Under the pieces are notes generated by a model. That model was not told where the DNA came from. It was given only the letters and a program-made list of their open reading frames with translations, and made no database searches. A program made the position numbers and the translations under genes. From NCBI GenBank assembly GCA_003427395.1, contig BFEA01000158.1, positions 1,087,201 to 1,107,277 of the forward strand: a stretch of 20,077 bases of DNA. Reading direction: 5' to 3'. The DNA is from Chara braunii (Eukaryota > Streptophyta > Charophyceae > Charales > Characeae). Positions 1 to 8,579 of this stretch are shown in pieces (the stretch's first letter is position 1; each line of letters opens with the position of its first letter).

Positions 1-25
1 GTTGGGCCTCTGAAGCCCAGTTTTA

Positions 26-593
26 GGGCCTCGTTCCACTACTCGCCATCTGCCACGAATCGTGGCGGAAAACAACCCATGGTTCCATATGGTCGCCCCT
101 GCCACACCGAGTTGTGGTAACCGTCCCGGCCTCAACACTGGACTGTGGCGGACGGCGGAGCGGTGGAACGGTGCTGGCGTTTTGCCACATCGCCACACCA
201 GGCTCGAAATGTGCGAAATGGGAATGAACTTAGTGCTAGAACATGGCCAGATGCGCCCACTCCTTTTTCACATTTTGAGAGTGGTGTGGTGAGGCCCCAG
301 AAATTCACACCACGCTCGGCGAGAACTCGCCCGCACTACGGGACAAGCCAGGCCAACTGCCAGGGCCGCGGTGTCAGGGCCGGTCGCCACACGTAGCAGT
401 TCGTGGAGGGGTGACCAGTGCCGCCCTCCACGAAAGCCCATTGCAGGCGGGGGTATACGGAGGCCATGGCGAAGACCGCCAAGTACTTTCAGACCGAAAT
501 TCTGACATCAACGGTTCTGTGGCGATTGGCGACGCAACGGAATGGAGTCGCGTTCGCCAGGTGTGGCTGATGGCGAGTAGTGGAACGAGACCC
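26..593. mobile_element. MITE-like element with 31-bp terminal inverted repeats (PIF/Harbinger-like)
   Basis: The left end begins GGGCCTCGTTCCACTACTCG and the right end read on the other strand begins GGGTCTCGTTCCACTACTCG. The inverted repeats match over 31 bp with two mismatches. The flanking trinucleotides are TTA and TCA, compatible with a decayed 3-bp TWA-type target duplication. No transposase is visible; the open frames inside (62-292, 145-396, 411-623) resemble nothing I know. The GGGCC-type end and 3-bp duplication suggest a Tourist/Harbinger MITE, which is inference. Confidence 0.65.
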
Positions 594-594
594 T

Positions 595-1040
595 CAGGCC
601 TTGCTTCGGGTACCCCACAGTAGCAGGCCTTCGTTCAGGCAGTTTTCATGGCTTCGGCGTGGTCGTTTACCCCGATTCCGGCCCTTAGACCAAAATGACG
701 ACCCATGCCCCACGACTATTGCATGATTTGAGCTGAGTTATTGCAACCGCCTCTCATGTCTTTATGTATCCGTTGCAGTGCGGGCAAAATGGCCGCATTG
801 AAAAATGTGAGGCTTGTTTTTTTTCACCTTTTTCTTTTCTTTTTAAGAGCGGTTGTTGTCTTCTGACTCAATCCCTGGAAAGGAGAGACGCGAGCATTCT
901 TGATACCTACTGTTTGCTTTGTGTCTTGCTGGCCTTACCTTTGACAATGTGCTATAGAGCAGCACACAGGTGTGCGTGTTATTCCAATCAATTCAGTGAG
1001 ACCACAGAAGGTGTGGAACGAGAGGTTGGTTGGATGACGT
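595..1040. other. Intergenic stretch, no gene recognised
   Basis: Mixed-composition sequence with a short T-rich run near 817-845. Open frames here are short and unrecognisable. Confidence 0.5.
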
Positions 1041-1042
1041 TG

Positions 1043-1137
1043 TGAGTATGACCAATATAGGAAAGGGAGGAGAATTGCTGGATGTGAGTACGACCACGAC
1101 CAATATAGGAAAGGGAAGAGAACCGTTTGGATGTGTG
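1043..1137. repeat. Tandem pair of about 45-bp repeats (GACCAATATAGGAAAGGG core)
   Basis: Two units share a GTGAGTAYGACC lead, the core GACCAATATAGGAAAGGG and a trailing RAGAA...TGGATGTG. A third diverged relative (GACCTATATAGGAAAG) lies at about 2170-2225, right beside the cox3 fragment. Confidence 0.8.
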
Positions 1138-1377
1138 TCACCCTATGTATACAGAGACTCAAATAGGCATTTTGGGGGAGATTAACACTGTTCTATTCCC
1201 TTCGGGGACCCGGCAGCACCCACTCTGTTACATCTTCGAGTCACACGGGTCCTACCGGACCCGACTTAGGGCCGGAGGGACACACCAGGGCCTAAAGGCC
1301 CGACCTTTGAGGGTCACAGGCCCTAAAGGCCTGATTTTGCACTCAGCCCAGCGGGTAGGCCCAAACGACACTTTGTT

Positions 1378-1714
1378 TGGGCCTGGCGGCACTCTTGAGG
1401 CTGCCACCCGCCGATGGAGGCTGAACCGTCCATCTGGACGGTCCAGGGTCTGGCCTGGCCTCGCAGCATTGAGGCCAGACCATGGCCTACCGGTATAAGT
1501 ACCGGTACCTGCCTCAGTAGAGGCATCGACCTACCGGCACTATACNTGGGCCTGGCGGCACTCTTGAGGCTGCCACCCGCCGATGGAGGCTGAACCGTCC
1601 ATCTGGACGGTCCAGGGTCTGGCCTGGCCTCGCAGCATTGAGGCCAGACCATGGCCTACCGGTATAAGTACCGGTACCTGCCTCAGTAGAGGCATCGACC
1701 TACCGGCACTATAC
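1378..1714. repeat. 168-bp direct duplication separated by a single N
   Basis: Positions 1378-1545 and 1547-1714 are the same sequence with one N between them. Each copy carries four small perfect hairpins. A perfect duplicate touching a single N most likely reflects two overlapping contig ends that were not merged, so one copy is probably an assembly artefact. Confidence 0.9.
1425..1525. repeat. Run of four short GC-rich hairpins
   Basis: Within 101 bases: ACCGTCCA/TGGACGGT (1425-1442), CTGGCCTC/GAGGCCAG (1455-1478), TACCGGTA/TACCGGTA with a TAAG loop (1488-1507) and TGCCTC/GAGGCA with an AGTA loop (1510-1525). All stems are perfect. The block recurs in the duplicate copy (1594-1694). Confidence 0.85.
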
Positions 1715-1906
1715 ATGACCCAGACCCCACCATCTCATGATTGTATGTGTGTGGAGTGATGCCATGTAGGTCAGTCTATGTGAGTCAGTCTATGTGAGTC
1801 AGTTCGTTATCAGACTTCCACTGCATAAATACTCATCCTATATTGGTTGATTCTTGGTTCTGCCCATACTCATTGGAGTATGTAACACACTCGTACCCGG
1901 GAAGGA

Positions 1907-1921
1907 GGGGGGGGGGGGGGG
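1907..1921. repeat. Poly(G) tract
   Basis: An uninterrupted run of about 15 G next to the downstream end of the cox3 fragment. Confidence 0.9.
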
Positions 1922-1968
1922 AGGTGTAGAGAGTTGACCCGCTCGCTCCTCTGAGTGTGTGTTCATTA

Positions 1969-2172
1969 TCCCCCACCAATAAATAGATGTAAATAGAAAT
2001 AACAAAACCACATCAACAAAATGCCAATAAAAAGCGGCAGCTTCAAGGTTCAAACCCAAAATTGTGTCTTCGAGTAAAATGACCCATGTACTGACGAGCA
2101 CAACAGATAATAAGAAAAATGGTCCCTACAATGAATGACATGAAAGCCATGGACTCCGTAGCTAAAAAGAAA
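1969..2172 (-). pseudogene. cox3: Mitochondrial cox3 3'-end fragment in nuclear DNA (numt)
   Basis: Minus-strand frames spell the C-terminal part of cytochrome c oxidase subunit III in pieces: FFLAT, then GVHGFHVI in a shifted frame, then [18 protein letters not shown] and [10 protein letters not shown], then after another shift [16 protein letters not shown] and LFTSIYWWG. Subunit III is an inner-membrane protein normally encoded in mitochondrial DNA. Three indels disrupt it: a loss before GVHGF, an extra C after HVI, and about 4 extra bases after GFE that create a stop in the first frame. The first two nearly cancel. The piece covers only about the last 65 codons and has no start. TGG is read as Trp as in plant mitochondria. 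A live but misassembled mitochondrial gene is unlikely given the flanking nuclear-type repeats. Confidence 0.85.
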
Positions 2173-2259
2173 CGGAAGAGAATCGTTGGATGTGTACGAC
2201 CTATATAGGAAAGTGGAAGGGAATAAGATAGCATCATTAGTTGGGGTGCCAAAGAATGA

Positions 2260-2779
2260 TGTTAGCGTAGAGTAGGCCCTGCTGACCTTATATTATTCAT
2301 CTTCTTTTTTTTCCTTCCTCCTTTTTTTTTTTCCATCCATTCTGCCAGGATTCGGATCGTCATCTGTTGATTTTGTGAACAATTACGTGCGTGTACAGTC
2401 AGTTGGCCATGTGCGGTGTGTGAAAAAGCAAAATCGTTTTGACGGTGAGTTTGGCGGCGTTGTGCAAATTTGCACCAGGCAACAACAACAACAAGGAGAC
2501 AGAGCACAGCCAACAGGCAAACAGTCGAGATGTGGGCATCCCGACAGAAGGCAAAAGAACAACATGTAACGAAGTAAAAACAAGCTTGGAGACACAATGG
2601 GCGAAACAAACAAAAGAACAATCCTACGCCGAATAGAAACGTCAAACGAATGTTCACTACACCATTTCAAAAATTTTCAATTGATAACAAAAAACAGAGC
2701 TCAACAACTCAACTGACAGTTGTTCATTTCCTCCTTCAGTCCATTGACGTGAGGGGAGCCAAACAAAAAAAAAAAGAAA

Positions 2780-2788
<9 letters not shown>
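2260..2788. other. Region downstream of the copper transporter, no other gene seen
   Basis: Holds the presumed 3' UTR and flank of the copper transporter. T-rich at 2304-2332 and A-rich at 2764-2788. The minus-strand open frames (2262-2657, 2383-2670) are not recognisable as proteins. Confidence 0.4.

Positions 2789-2815
<27 letters not shown>
2789..2815. repeat. (GA)n microsatellite
   Basis: About 13 GA units directly after an A-rich run. Confidence 0.95.
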
Positions 2816-2816
<1 letters not shown>

Positions 2817-2896
2817 TGAGTGAACCCAGTCCATAAAGCAGTGCACATACCAGAAGCTGCACCCGAACTTGACACCTGCCAACGTCCGCGACTGCA

Positions 2897-3104
2897 TCAC
2901 ACCGTGCAACAAACGTCCGATGAGTAGAAACGTGTGCCAGGCCGCCTGAACACCAAGTAGCCAGTCGCTAAACCGGAAACCAAGGTGATGAAGATCCCAG
3001 CGTTGTACGTCATCACGATCAGCATCAGGAAGTAACTTGATGTCACATTTACAATGTACAATGTCATAGCCAAGAAGTGGATGGTATTCGCATTCAGACC
3101 ATAC
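2897..3104 (-). CDS. COPT: Copper transporter coding exon 2 (TM2, TM3, Cys tail)
   Basis: Begins after the acceptor CTCGGTGGGCAG and supplies the last base of codon 118, then residues 119-186. It holds TM2 with MLIVM (MxxxM) and TM3 with GLATG (GxxxG); the two helices are separated only by TYNAG, the tight turn typical of Ctr proteins. It ends [16 protein letters not shown] and a TGA stop. Upstream of the acceptor is a moderately pyrimidine-rich stretch with a plausible branch sequence (CTGTTAAC). Confidence 0.85.
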
Positions 3105-4489
3105 CTGCCCACCGAGCCCGGTTAACAGCACGAAGAACAAATGTAAACGAGGTAAGCTGCAGAGTTCATTACTAATAGGTAGTGTAAATTGCTACAACAA
3201 AAGAAGTGAATCTAGTCTACTTTCAGAAACTATACATTGCTATAGTAAAGACATCAATACAAAAGGGTGAACACATAGAAATACATTGCTAGAACACACA
3301 GAAATACATTGCTATAGTAAAGACAAGAGAAGACATCAATACAAAAGAGAGACAAGAATTAGAGCAGAGGAAAGACCAACTTCACAGGGTTCACAGTACT
3401 CACTGCCAGATCAGAGTACTATGGAATGGCCCAAGAGGCCAGGGGGAAAAAAAAAAAAAAAAAAAAAAGGAATTGGTTCCAGGGAAATTGGAGTTGAGGA
3501 GCAGGCATTGCCTATGGTAATTGGCCGCAGGCATTGCCTATGGCAATTGGCCACCACTGCAGAACAGACAGGACCAGCTCAATTCTATTGCTGACTATGG
3601 GATTACCGCATCCAATTCTCGCAGTTGCAGTTGCAGTTGCAGTTGCAGTTGCTGCATCGAATGGCACGGCATAGACAGATGGCTCCTACATGCCAGGAAC
3701 ACAGTGGCACACCAACCACAATTGTATTGGCGTTGTCGTTCCAGCCTGTGTCCACAAATAGGACATGCTAGGTTGAGACGGAGAAGGCTAGTATGGAAGC
3801 TTGCTGACCAGATAACCACTGATAGGTAGTGTGAGGTGTATTGAGAGAACAGAATAGCTTAGTTAAAAATAAAAAATAAAAAAAAGAAGAAGAAGAAGAA
3901 GAAGAAGAAGAAGAAGAAGAAGAAAGAAAGAAGACGAAGGAAAGGAGATACTATGTCAGGCAGTTGTACACGAGTACAATTGACTGTCATCATACAGCCG
4001 AAAACAAAGACTTGGATGGACTGTACCTTCATAATGCTCATGACACAAAGGATGCCAATCACGTGCTAGCCGGATGTCAGGTGGGCCATCAAAGTGCGGC
4101 ATTGAGCAAGTTTTTTGGCCTTCCACGGCTGACATTCCACCTCTATGGGCAGGCGATGACGGGGCCTGATCCAAAGTAAGGGTGTATAGCTGTTGAAAGA
4201 TCTGGTCTGCAACAGCTTGCCCTGACGGCGATAACCCTTCGGTACAGCGCACTAATTAGGTGGTGCACATGAGAATCTATTTTGCACCTCAGGCTGCTGC
4301 AGCGTTGCATGTGGGACATGAACAGAGAGGATGCGACTGGTGATAGCCTGAGGGATAGTCCACACAGCACAGACACATACTTCCCATGACAGATTCCTCG
4401 ACATATTGACAACAGATGGCATGTCGTTGACACACGCCCGCAGGCTGCGTGTGTGTGTGAGAGAGAGGGAGAGACTCTGTGTGTGTGNN

Positions 4490-4564
<75 letters not shown>

Positions 4565-6262
4565 TATCTGTCATATCTTAGGGGGGGAAGAGAGAACAAC
4601 AGAGGAGCGGGGGTAATTGGAAAACTAAGAACGACAGAGGAGTGGGGGTAATTGGAAAACTAAGTACGGAGAGTCACTTCAGACAGCGGATGTCTCTTGT
4701 CAATCGGGCTATATACGAGATGGCAGCGGATGTCTCTTGTCAATCGGGCCCTATTCACCCTTCAGATCTTCATTCTCTGAAAATTTCACCGTTGAAAATC
4801 AATATGTAAAACCCGTGCAATGTCATTGAGGAGGGGGCAAAATCTTTATCAAGAGCAACTCGAGCAATACTCTGCAGAAGTTGGCAGGTGAGGCCTCTAT
4901 AAAAGAAGAATTTCCAAGGCATACAAGTTGATACAGATTTGAAAAAAACGTAGTTTCTATTGCAAAACATGATTGCAAGGAACCCAACGATGAGGCAATC
5001 TTCCCAGCAGCGAGAGACAACAAAGCAGAACAAGCATACAAGAGGGGGAAAAAGCAGGTTTACAAAGCCGAAGTCACACCAATTGACACAGACACATGCA
5101 CTGAATTCTCTTGATATAGACAGCCCAACTTCACTCCTGCAGTTGTCAATACAACAAACAGGTTGCTGTTCTTCTATGTTGGGACCGCTTATACTACTTC
5201 CCTACTTACTCCACATACATATTATCCTACTTCCTCATCTATCGCTCATCTCTCCTCTCTTTTCTCCCAGTTCTCTTCTCTTCTCGCCCAATGATGTTGT
5301 AGCGTCTGACCACTGTATGCGTGCTCTCTGGCCACCGCCAGGTAAGTCCCACTTCTCATCACTGTCCTCTGTTCCCATCGTCCTGCCAGTACTTGCACGC
5401 CCCTCTCGCATCCAGCGCAGTTATGACTGACCGAGAGACCGACTGACCAAGAGACCGACTGGCCGAGAGACCAACTGACCAACCGACCAACCGACAGACG
5501 AACCTATGCACGCCGACCGATAGACCAACTGACCAACGGCCCGGCAGACCAACCAACGGAAGAACCATTGACCGACAGACCTACAGACAATGGACCGACC
5601 GACCAACCGACCAGTGGACCCACTCACCGACCAACCAACTGTCCATATGGACTGACCGATCTATCGAGTGAAATAATACTACTCGGCAACATTCGAATAA
5701 TGACGGCCAGAGGGTATTTTATCATTTACTGGACCTCGTAGAGTTACAGCTAACCAAATTTTACGTCGTGCAGGACTCTATTATGGATCAGAACTCGATG
5801 CACAAGACAGAGTCTGACATAGTACACAGCTTGATAGATGTCTTCGAGGGGGAGATTATGCCCGAACAGAGACAGAGGTTCCAGTTTTAAGAGAAATAGA
5901 TATACGTACATGCATGGGGGGTGGCCTTTCCCCTTCTCTGCTGATCTGATGCTTGCTTCAAGCTTTCCCCTGGTCGTTGACAAGTACTCGTGCAAAATGC
6001 ACCAGAAGAAAATCCCCACTAATGTCACAGCGTACTTCCAAGTCTTGTCCGTTTTCCACCCGTCAAATAAAATCACCACGTGCTGTCCAAAATAAAAGCT
6101 CATGTGCATCATGTTCATGCTTTTCATGCCGGAGTGATCCATGCCCGCCATGCCCGAATGATCCATGCCCGCCATGCCCGAATGATCCATGCCCGCCATG
6201 CCCGAATGATCCATGCCTGCCATGCCCGAGTGATCCATGCCCGCCATATCTGAATGATTCAT
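2897..6262 (-). CDS. COPT: Ctr/COPT-family copper transporter, two coding exons
   Basis: Predicted 186-residue membrane protein that would carry Cu(I) as a trimer through the plasma membrane or an endomembrane. The start is the ATG at 6262. Residues 1-48 are six 8-residue Met/His units (MNHSDMAG, then MDHSGMAG type), followed by [11 protein letters not shown], the usual Met-rich entry segment. TM1 lies at about 76-94. The cytosolic loop is short and basic, about 95-125. TM2 (about 127-149) carries the diagnostic MxxxM (M145, M149). TM3 (about 153-170) carries GxxxG (G162, G166). The tail ends in DVCCTV, matching the Cys-containing C termini of the family. The exon 1 donor (GTACGT at 5909) and exon 2 acceptor (AG at 3105) are both phase 2 and join in frame; total coding length is 561 nt including the TGA at 2897. 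Motifs look closest to COPT5-like proteins, which is inference. A 5' UTR intron is possible, because a good acceptor-like sequence lies just upstream of the start. Confidence 0.88.
3231..3350. repeat. Local direct repeats with ATACATTGCTATAGTAAAGA core
   Basis: The core occurs at about 3231 and 3302, each followed by ATCAATACAAAAG (the second after a 10-bp insertion), with a third partial copy (ATACATTGCT) between them. Lies in the intron. Confidence 0.8.
3449..3468. repeat. Poly(A) tract
   Basis: A run of about 20 A inside the intron. Confidence 0.9.
3503..3553. repeat. Tandem duplication of a 26-bp unit
   Basis: Two adjacent copies of GCAGGCATTGCCTATGG followed by YAATTGGCC, differing at single positions. 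Confidence 0.85.
3620..3652. repeat. (CAGTTG)n hexamer repeat
   Basis: Five consecutive GCAGTT units. On the minus strand this reads as a short Leu-Gln repeat in an open frame, but it lies in the intron. Confidence 0.9.
3884..3924. repeat. (AAG)n microsatellite
   Basis: About 13 AAG units following an A-rich stretch. Confidence 0.95.
4490..4560. repeat. (GA)n microsatellite adjoining an NN gap
   Basis: About 35 GA units immediately after two Ns (4488-4489), with GT-rich sequence before the gap. The gap suggests the true length was not resolved. Confidence 0.95.
4578..4760. repeat. Two adjacent short tandem duplications
   Basis: First, ACAGAGGAGYGGGGGTAATT plus GGAAAACTAAG occurs twice (about 4600-4665). 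Second, GCAGCGGATGTCTCTTGTCA plus ATCGGGC occurs at about 4685 and 4722. Both lie in the intron. Confidence 0.8.
5426..5660. repeat. Degenerate (GACC/GACN)n tetranucleotide-based repeat
   Basis: More than 200 bases of imperfect GACC, GACT, AACC and GACA words (for example ACTGACCAACCGACC). The translated Ser/Val/Gly-rich frames across it are an artefact of the repeat. Lies in the 5' part of the intron. Confidence 0.85.
5910..6262 (-). CDS. COPT: Copper transporter coding exon 1 (Met-rich N terminus and TM1)
   Basis: Encodes residues 1-117 plus two bases of codon 118. It contains the Met/His repeat region, the conserved MHMSFYFG segment, the FDGWKTD segment before TM1, and TM1 itself ([20 protein letters not shown]). 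The frame stays open past the donor to 5750, but that extension does not resemble the family, so the exon is ended at the GTACGT donor. An in-frame stop lies 36 bases upstream of the ATG at 6262, which leaves little room for a longer protein unless an upstream exon joins in. The alternative donor GTATAT four bases further on would give phase 0 and would not fit the exon 2 acceptor. Confidence 0.85.
6119..6262 (-). repeat. 24-bp coding minisatellite encoding Met/His copper-binding units
   Basis: Six head-to-tail 24-bp units encode (M-x-H-S-x-M-A-G). The central units are identical or differ by single, mostly synonymous changes; the outer units are more diverged (MNHSDMAG at the start, MDHSGMKS at the end). 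The period is a multiple of three, so gain or loss of units keeps the frame. Confidence 0.95.
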
Positions 6263-6554
6263 GCCCGCCACCACCACCTTGCAAGCCGCAAAAGATCACT
6301 TGGGAGTTCTGCACTCACACAGACACAAGAGGACAGACTCTGAGACGGGGAGAGCTGTGTTTGTTGATTTCTCAATCAGGTTCTCTCTTTCCCTGGCAAT
6401 GGAACAAAGTGATGTTCTTTGTTCATCTTCAGCTGGCGAAAAAAGAAGAATGGCAAATGAAAGAGAGAGAAAATGGGACAGAACAAGACCTGTTAAACCA
6501 CCAGTAGTACTTGGCCCACCTATCCGCCGCGGGAAAAAGATAAGAGTAGAAACC

Positions 6555-6652
6555 TAGGCTACCAGCTGGGTCGCTTGGGTCCCGGGTGGCCAGCCCGTGC
6601 AAGGACCAGGGAAGGTCCCAGCAAAAAAATAATAATAATAAAAAAATCCACA
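6555..6652 (+). repeat. Short GC-rich sequence with an AAT/A-rich tail, possible SINE end
   Basis: A GC-rich stretch (GGGTCCCGGGTGGCCAGCCC) followed by AAAAAAATAATAATAATAAA. A GC-rich body with an A-rich, trinucleotide-like tail is typical of SINE or LINE 3' ends. No clear target duplication or polymerase III box was seen. Confidence 0.3.
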
Positions 6653-6699
6653 ACAAAAACTATGTTATGCAGAAAAACAAATTATGTTACCTCCATCTG

Positions 6700-7083
6700 G
6701 GACAAAATCTCAAGACCAGCTTTTCCCTGCTCTAAAGTTTGGGTGTTGCTGGGAGGGATTCCAGATGTTTTGCCCTCTCCAAGGGTTGGGGATTCGTTGC
6801 CCAGACCATCCGAGCAGTTGGTATAATGGTTATTTGGCAGGAACGTAACGATAGAATATTCAATGACAAGGACTGGCCTAAAAAACAGTTGCGGGCAACC
6901 TTTTTGAGAGGTCTCAGAACTGCAGTGTTGGCTGACTGGAGACGAAAAGTGACTACAGCCAACAGCAGAACTGCTGGATTGGTCTGGTTTCGTGAAACAT
7001 GGTGTCTGAGGGGTTCAATTGCAACATTGGAGAATCCAGAGAAGCCCGTGCTACAGGAATGGTTATTTAAGGATAGAGGGTAG
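6700..7083 (+). pseudogene. Frameshifted C-terminal end of LINE ORF2 (zf-RVT region)
   Basis: One frame reads CSKVWVLLGGIPDVLPSPR and ends at 6826. A second frame from about 6800 reads RAVGIMVIWQERNDRIFND and continues to the stop at 7083. The W-x-L-L-G-G-I-P-D and IWQERNDRIF segments are typical of the region after the reverse transcriptase in plant LINEs (zf-RVT domain). The two halves lie in different frames, so one indel between about 6790 and 6815 has broken the ORF. No catalytic domain remains. Confidence 0.65.
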
Positions 7084-7576
7084 GAAAAGCTGATCTTATG
7101 AAATATAAACCTGGTTCACTCGGTTTTTGGCTTGGTGGCAGTAGACAGGCGGAGGGAGAGTCGGGGGAGGGAGCTTGATTTGCTTTCTATAGGATCCCAG
7201 AGGATCCTGGTGGCCGCTTGTTAGGCCACATTCTGGGTCACAGTAGTCTTGTAGCAGTTTTTTTCTCTTTCCTTTTTTTAGACAGCTTCTACCTAGTGAG
7301 GGAATTCCCGGTGGTGGAATTAGGATTGGAGGAAGACTTGTTGGTTTGTTTTGGATTTGTTGCCCTGTGGGTTGGCTTTTTCTTGTTTCTCTTTTTTTTG
7401 GGGACTGGATATCGCAGTGCAGCGGTCTGGAGTTGGCCATATCTGCAGCTGGAGGTTTTGTCCTTTTCCCTTACCTATGATGGGTAAAGGTCCCATCCTG
7501 TTGATTACGCCTTCCGGGTTGTTTGTGGAGGATTCCCGGCCTCCATCTTGTTTCTTTTATTCTGCTAATGACAATA

Positions 7577-7589
<13 letters not shown>

Positions 7590-7624
<35 letters not shown>
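7590..7624 (+). repeat. Poly(A) tail of the LINE
   Basis: 35 consecutive A preceded by 12 T, closing the retrotransposon 3' end. Confidence 0.9.
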
Positions 7625-7626
<2 letters not shown>

Positions 7627-7696
7627 CCTTAACAACTTTTGCCTCAGGGTACATCGAAATTCTTCACCAAAGGCAAGTAACCCGGGCCACTCTGGT

Positions 7697-7813
7697 AGCA
7701 TAGGCAGAAACGTTTCCAGTCGGATGAATTTGGACGCTCCTGTAGTGGCCCGTACGCTTTTTAAAATTGTGGCTTGTTGACGGGCACAACTTTAGGAAGT
7801 ACTGGTGGTTTAA
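7697..7813 (-). repeat. Dispersed repeat, inverted relative to the copy at 13418-13560
   Basis: Read on the minus strand it begins TTAAACCACCAGTACTT and contains CAACAAGCCACAATTTT, GGGCCACTACAGGAGCGTCC and GAAACGTTTCT in the same order as the 13.4-kb copy. The far end is degraded. The copy at 13.4 kb shows the terminal structure. Confidence 0.8.
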
Positions 7814-7819
7814 TAGGTG

Positions 7820-8100
7820 TTATGAAAACAGGAAACATAACATAAAGAGTTTTAACAACCGGCAATAACTGAAGGGCAACAGTTGCTGCCAAAAACTAGA
7901 AAATCGCAATTATGAAAATTGAAATGGAACATAGTGGTGACCCCTATTATAATACCAGAACATGACGCAATCCAACTACGGTAGCCACCTCTACGACGCG
8001 AGTGGGGACCTGGATCTGGTCTAATGGTTACGCTCCACAGCTCTAAGAACGGGTAAACTGTAAATCTTGACTAGATTCCCGACTCCACATGGGATTTGCG
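7820..8100. other. Unassigned stretch with weak tRNA-like boxes near 8017-8086
   Basis: TGGTCTAATGG (8017-8027) matches a polymerase III A box and GATTCCCGACTCC (8074-8086) is a degenerate B box, suggesting a decayed tRNA-derived SINE head. No cloverleaf could be drawn with confidence. Confidence 0.25.
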
Positions 8101-8395
8101 GTCTTCTGAGGTCCACAGGTCCCAGCGAGTCGGCGGACTGCAAAGCGACCGGGGCAAGTCAGCATGCCGCTGCCAGTTGCGAAGCTTCTCTAAAATAAAT
8201 GCCCAGAGCCCCAAGTCATTGGGAAACAAGCTCCCAACTGTCAGCCGGTATCTTTGCGGGCGACTCGAATGTCCCCAAGCGCCCAGTTATCCCCCCAGTG
8301 AGCGACAGTGTGGGATACTGTCTCAAAATCATCCTGGAGGACGACCAACCCAGGCATTGGTCCCATTGGATGCAAATGTAAAAAGTAGACCGAGT

Positions 8396-8579
8396 GGCAC
8401 TGCACTCCGTGGGCGCATCAAGTCACGAGCACACAGGAGACCAAGTGCACTCTGTGGGCACGTGCACATTGCTCGAGCTATCACGTCACATCACTTGCCC
8501 ACCGAAGCAATGGAGTGAAGGAGGACGAAGCACACGTGACCTGACGCGAATCACGTGATAGCTCGAGCAACGTGTGCAC
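8396..8579. repeat. Foldback hairpin with direct repeat beside it
   Basis: GTGCACATTGCTCGAGCTAT plus CACGT at 8462-8486 is mirrored by ACGTGATAGCTCGAGCAACG plus TGTGCAC at about 8553-8579, with a 2-base bulge and a loop of about 66 bases. A direct repeat, GCACTCYGTGGGC, lies just to the left (about 8402 and 8446). May be a small foldback element. Confidence 0.7.

Larger units (their letters stand above)
3105..5909 (-). other. 2.8-kb phase-2 intron of the copper transporter gene
   Basis: A GT-AG intron inferred from matching phase at both ends. It contains poly(A), AAG, AG and GACC-type simple repeats, several short tandem duplications and an NN gap at 4488-4489. Open frames within it (for example 3956-4252 and 4770-5033 on the minus strand) show no Ctr similarity. 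A short additional exon cannot be excluded without transcripts, but none is needed to give a complete protein. Confidence 0.7.
6690..7624 (+). mobile_element. 5'-truncated LINE (non-LTR retrotransposon) with poly(A) tail
   Basis: Retains the C-terminal end of a LINE ORF2 (up to a TAG at 7081-7083), about 500 bases of 3' UTR, and a tail of T12 followed by A35 (7578-7624). Loss of the reverse transcriptase and endonuclease parts fits ordinary 5' truncation during target-primed reverse transcription. The exact left boundary is uncertain. A clear target duplication was not found. Fragments of the same 3' end occur in the opposite orientation at about 11210-11237 and 17414-17444. Confidence 0.7.

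Noticed and set aside
2262-2670. Cys-rich hydrophobic minus-strand open frames
   Set aside because: No recognisable family, simple-repeat edges, and position in the presumed 3' flank of the copper transporter.
3956-4252. Minus-strand open frame considered as an extra copper transporter exon
   Set aside because: It has acceptor-like and donor-like borders, but no Ctr similarity, and exons 1 and 2 already join in phase to give a complete protein.
4143-4651. Long Ser-Leu or Arg-Glu repeat open frames on both strands
   Set aside because: Translation of the GA microsatellite next to the NN gap.
5246-5627. Minus-strand Ser/Val/Gly-rich open frames
   Set aside because: Translation of the degenerate GACC repeat inside the copper transporter intron.
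1969-6262. Functional link between the cox3 fragment and the copper transporter
   Set aside because: Cytochrome oxidase needs copper, but the cox3 piece is a broken numt and subunit III does not bind copper; proximity is most simply chance.
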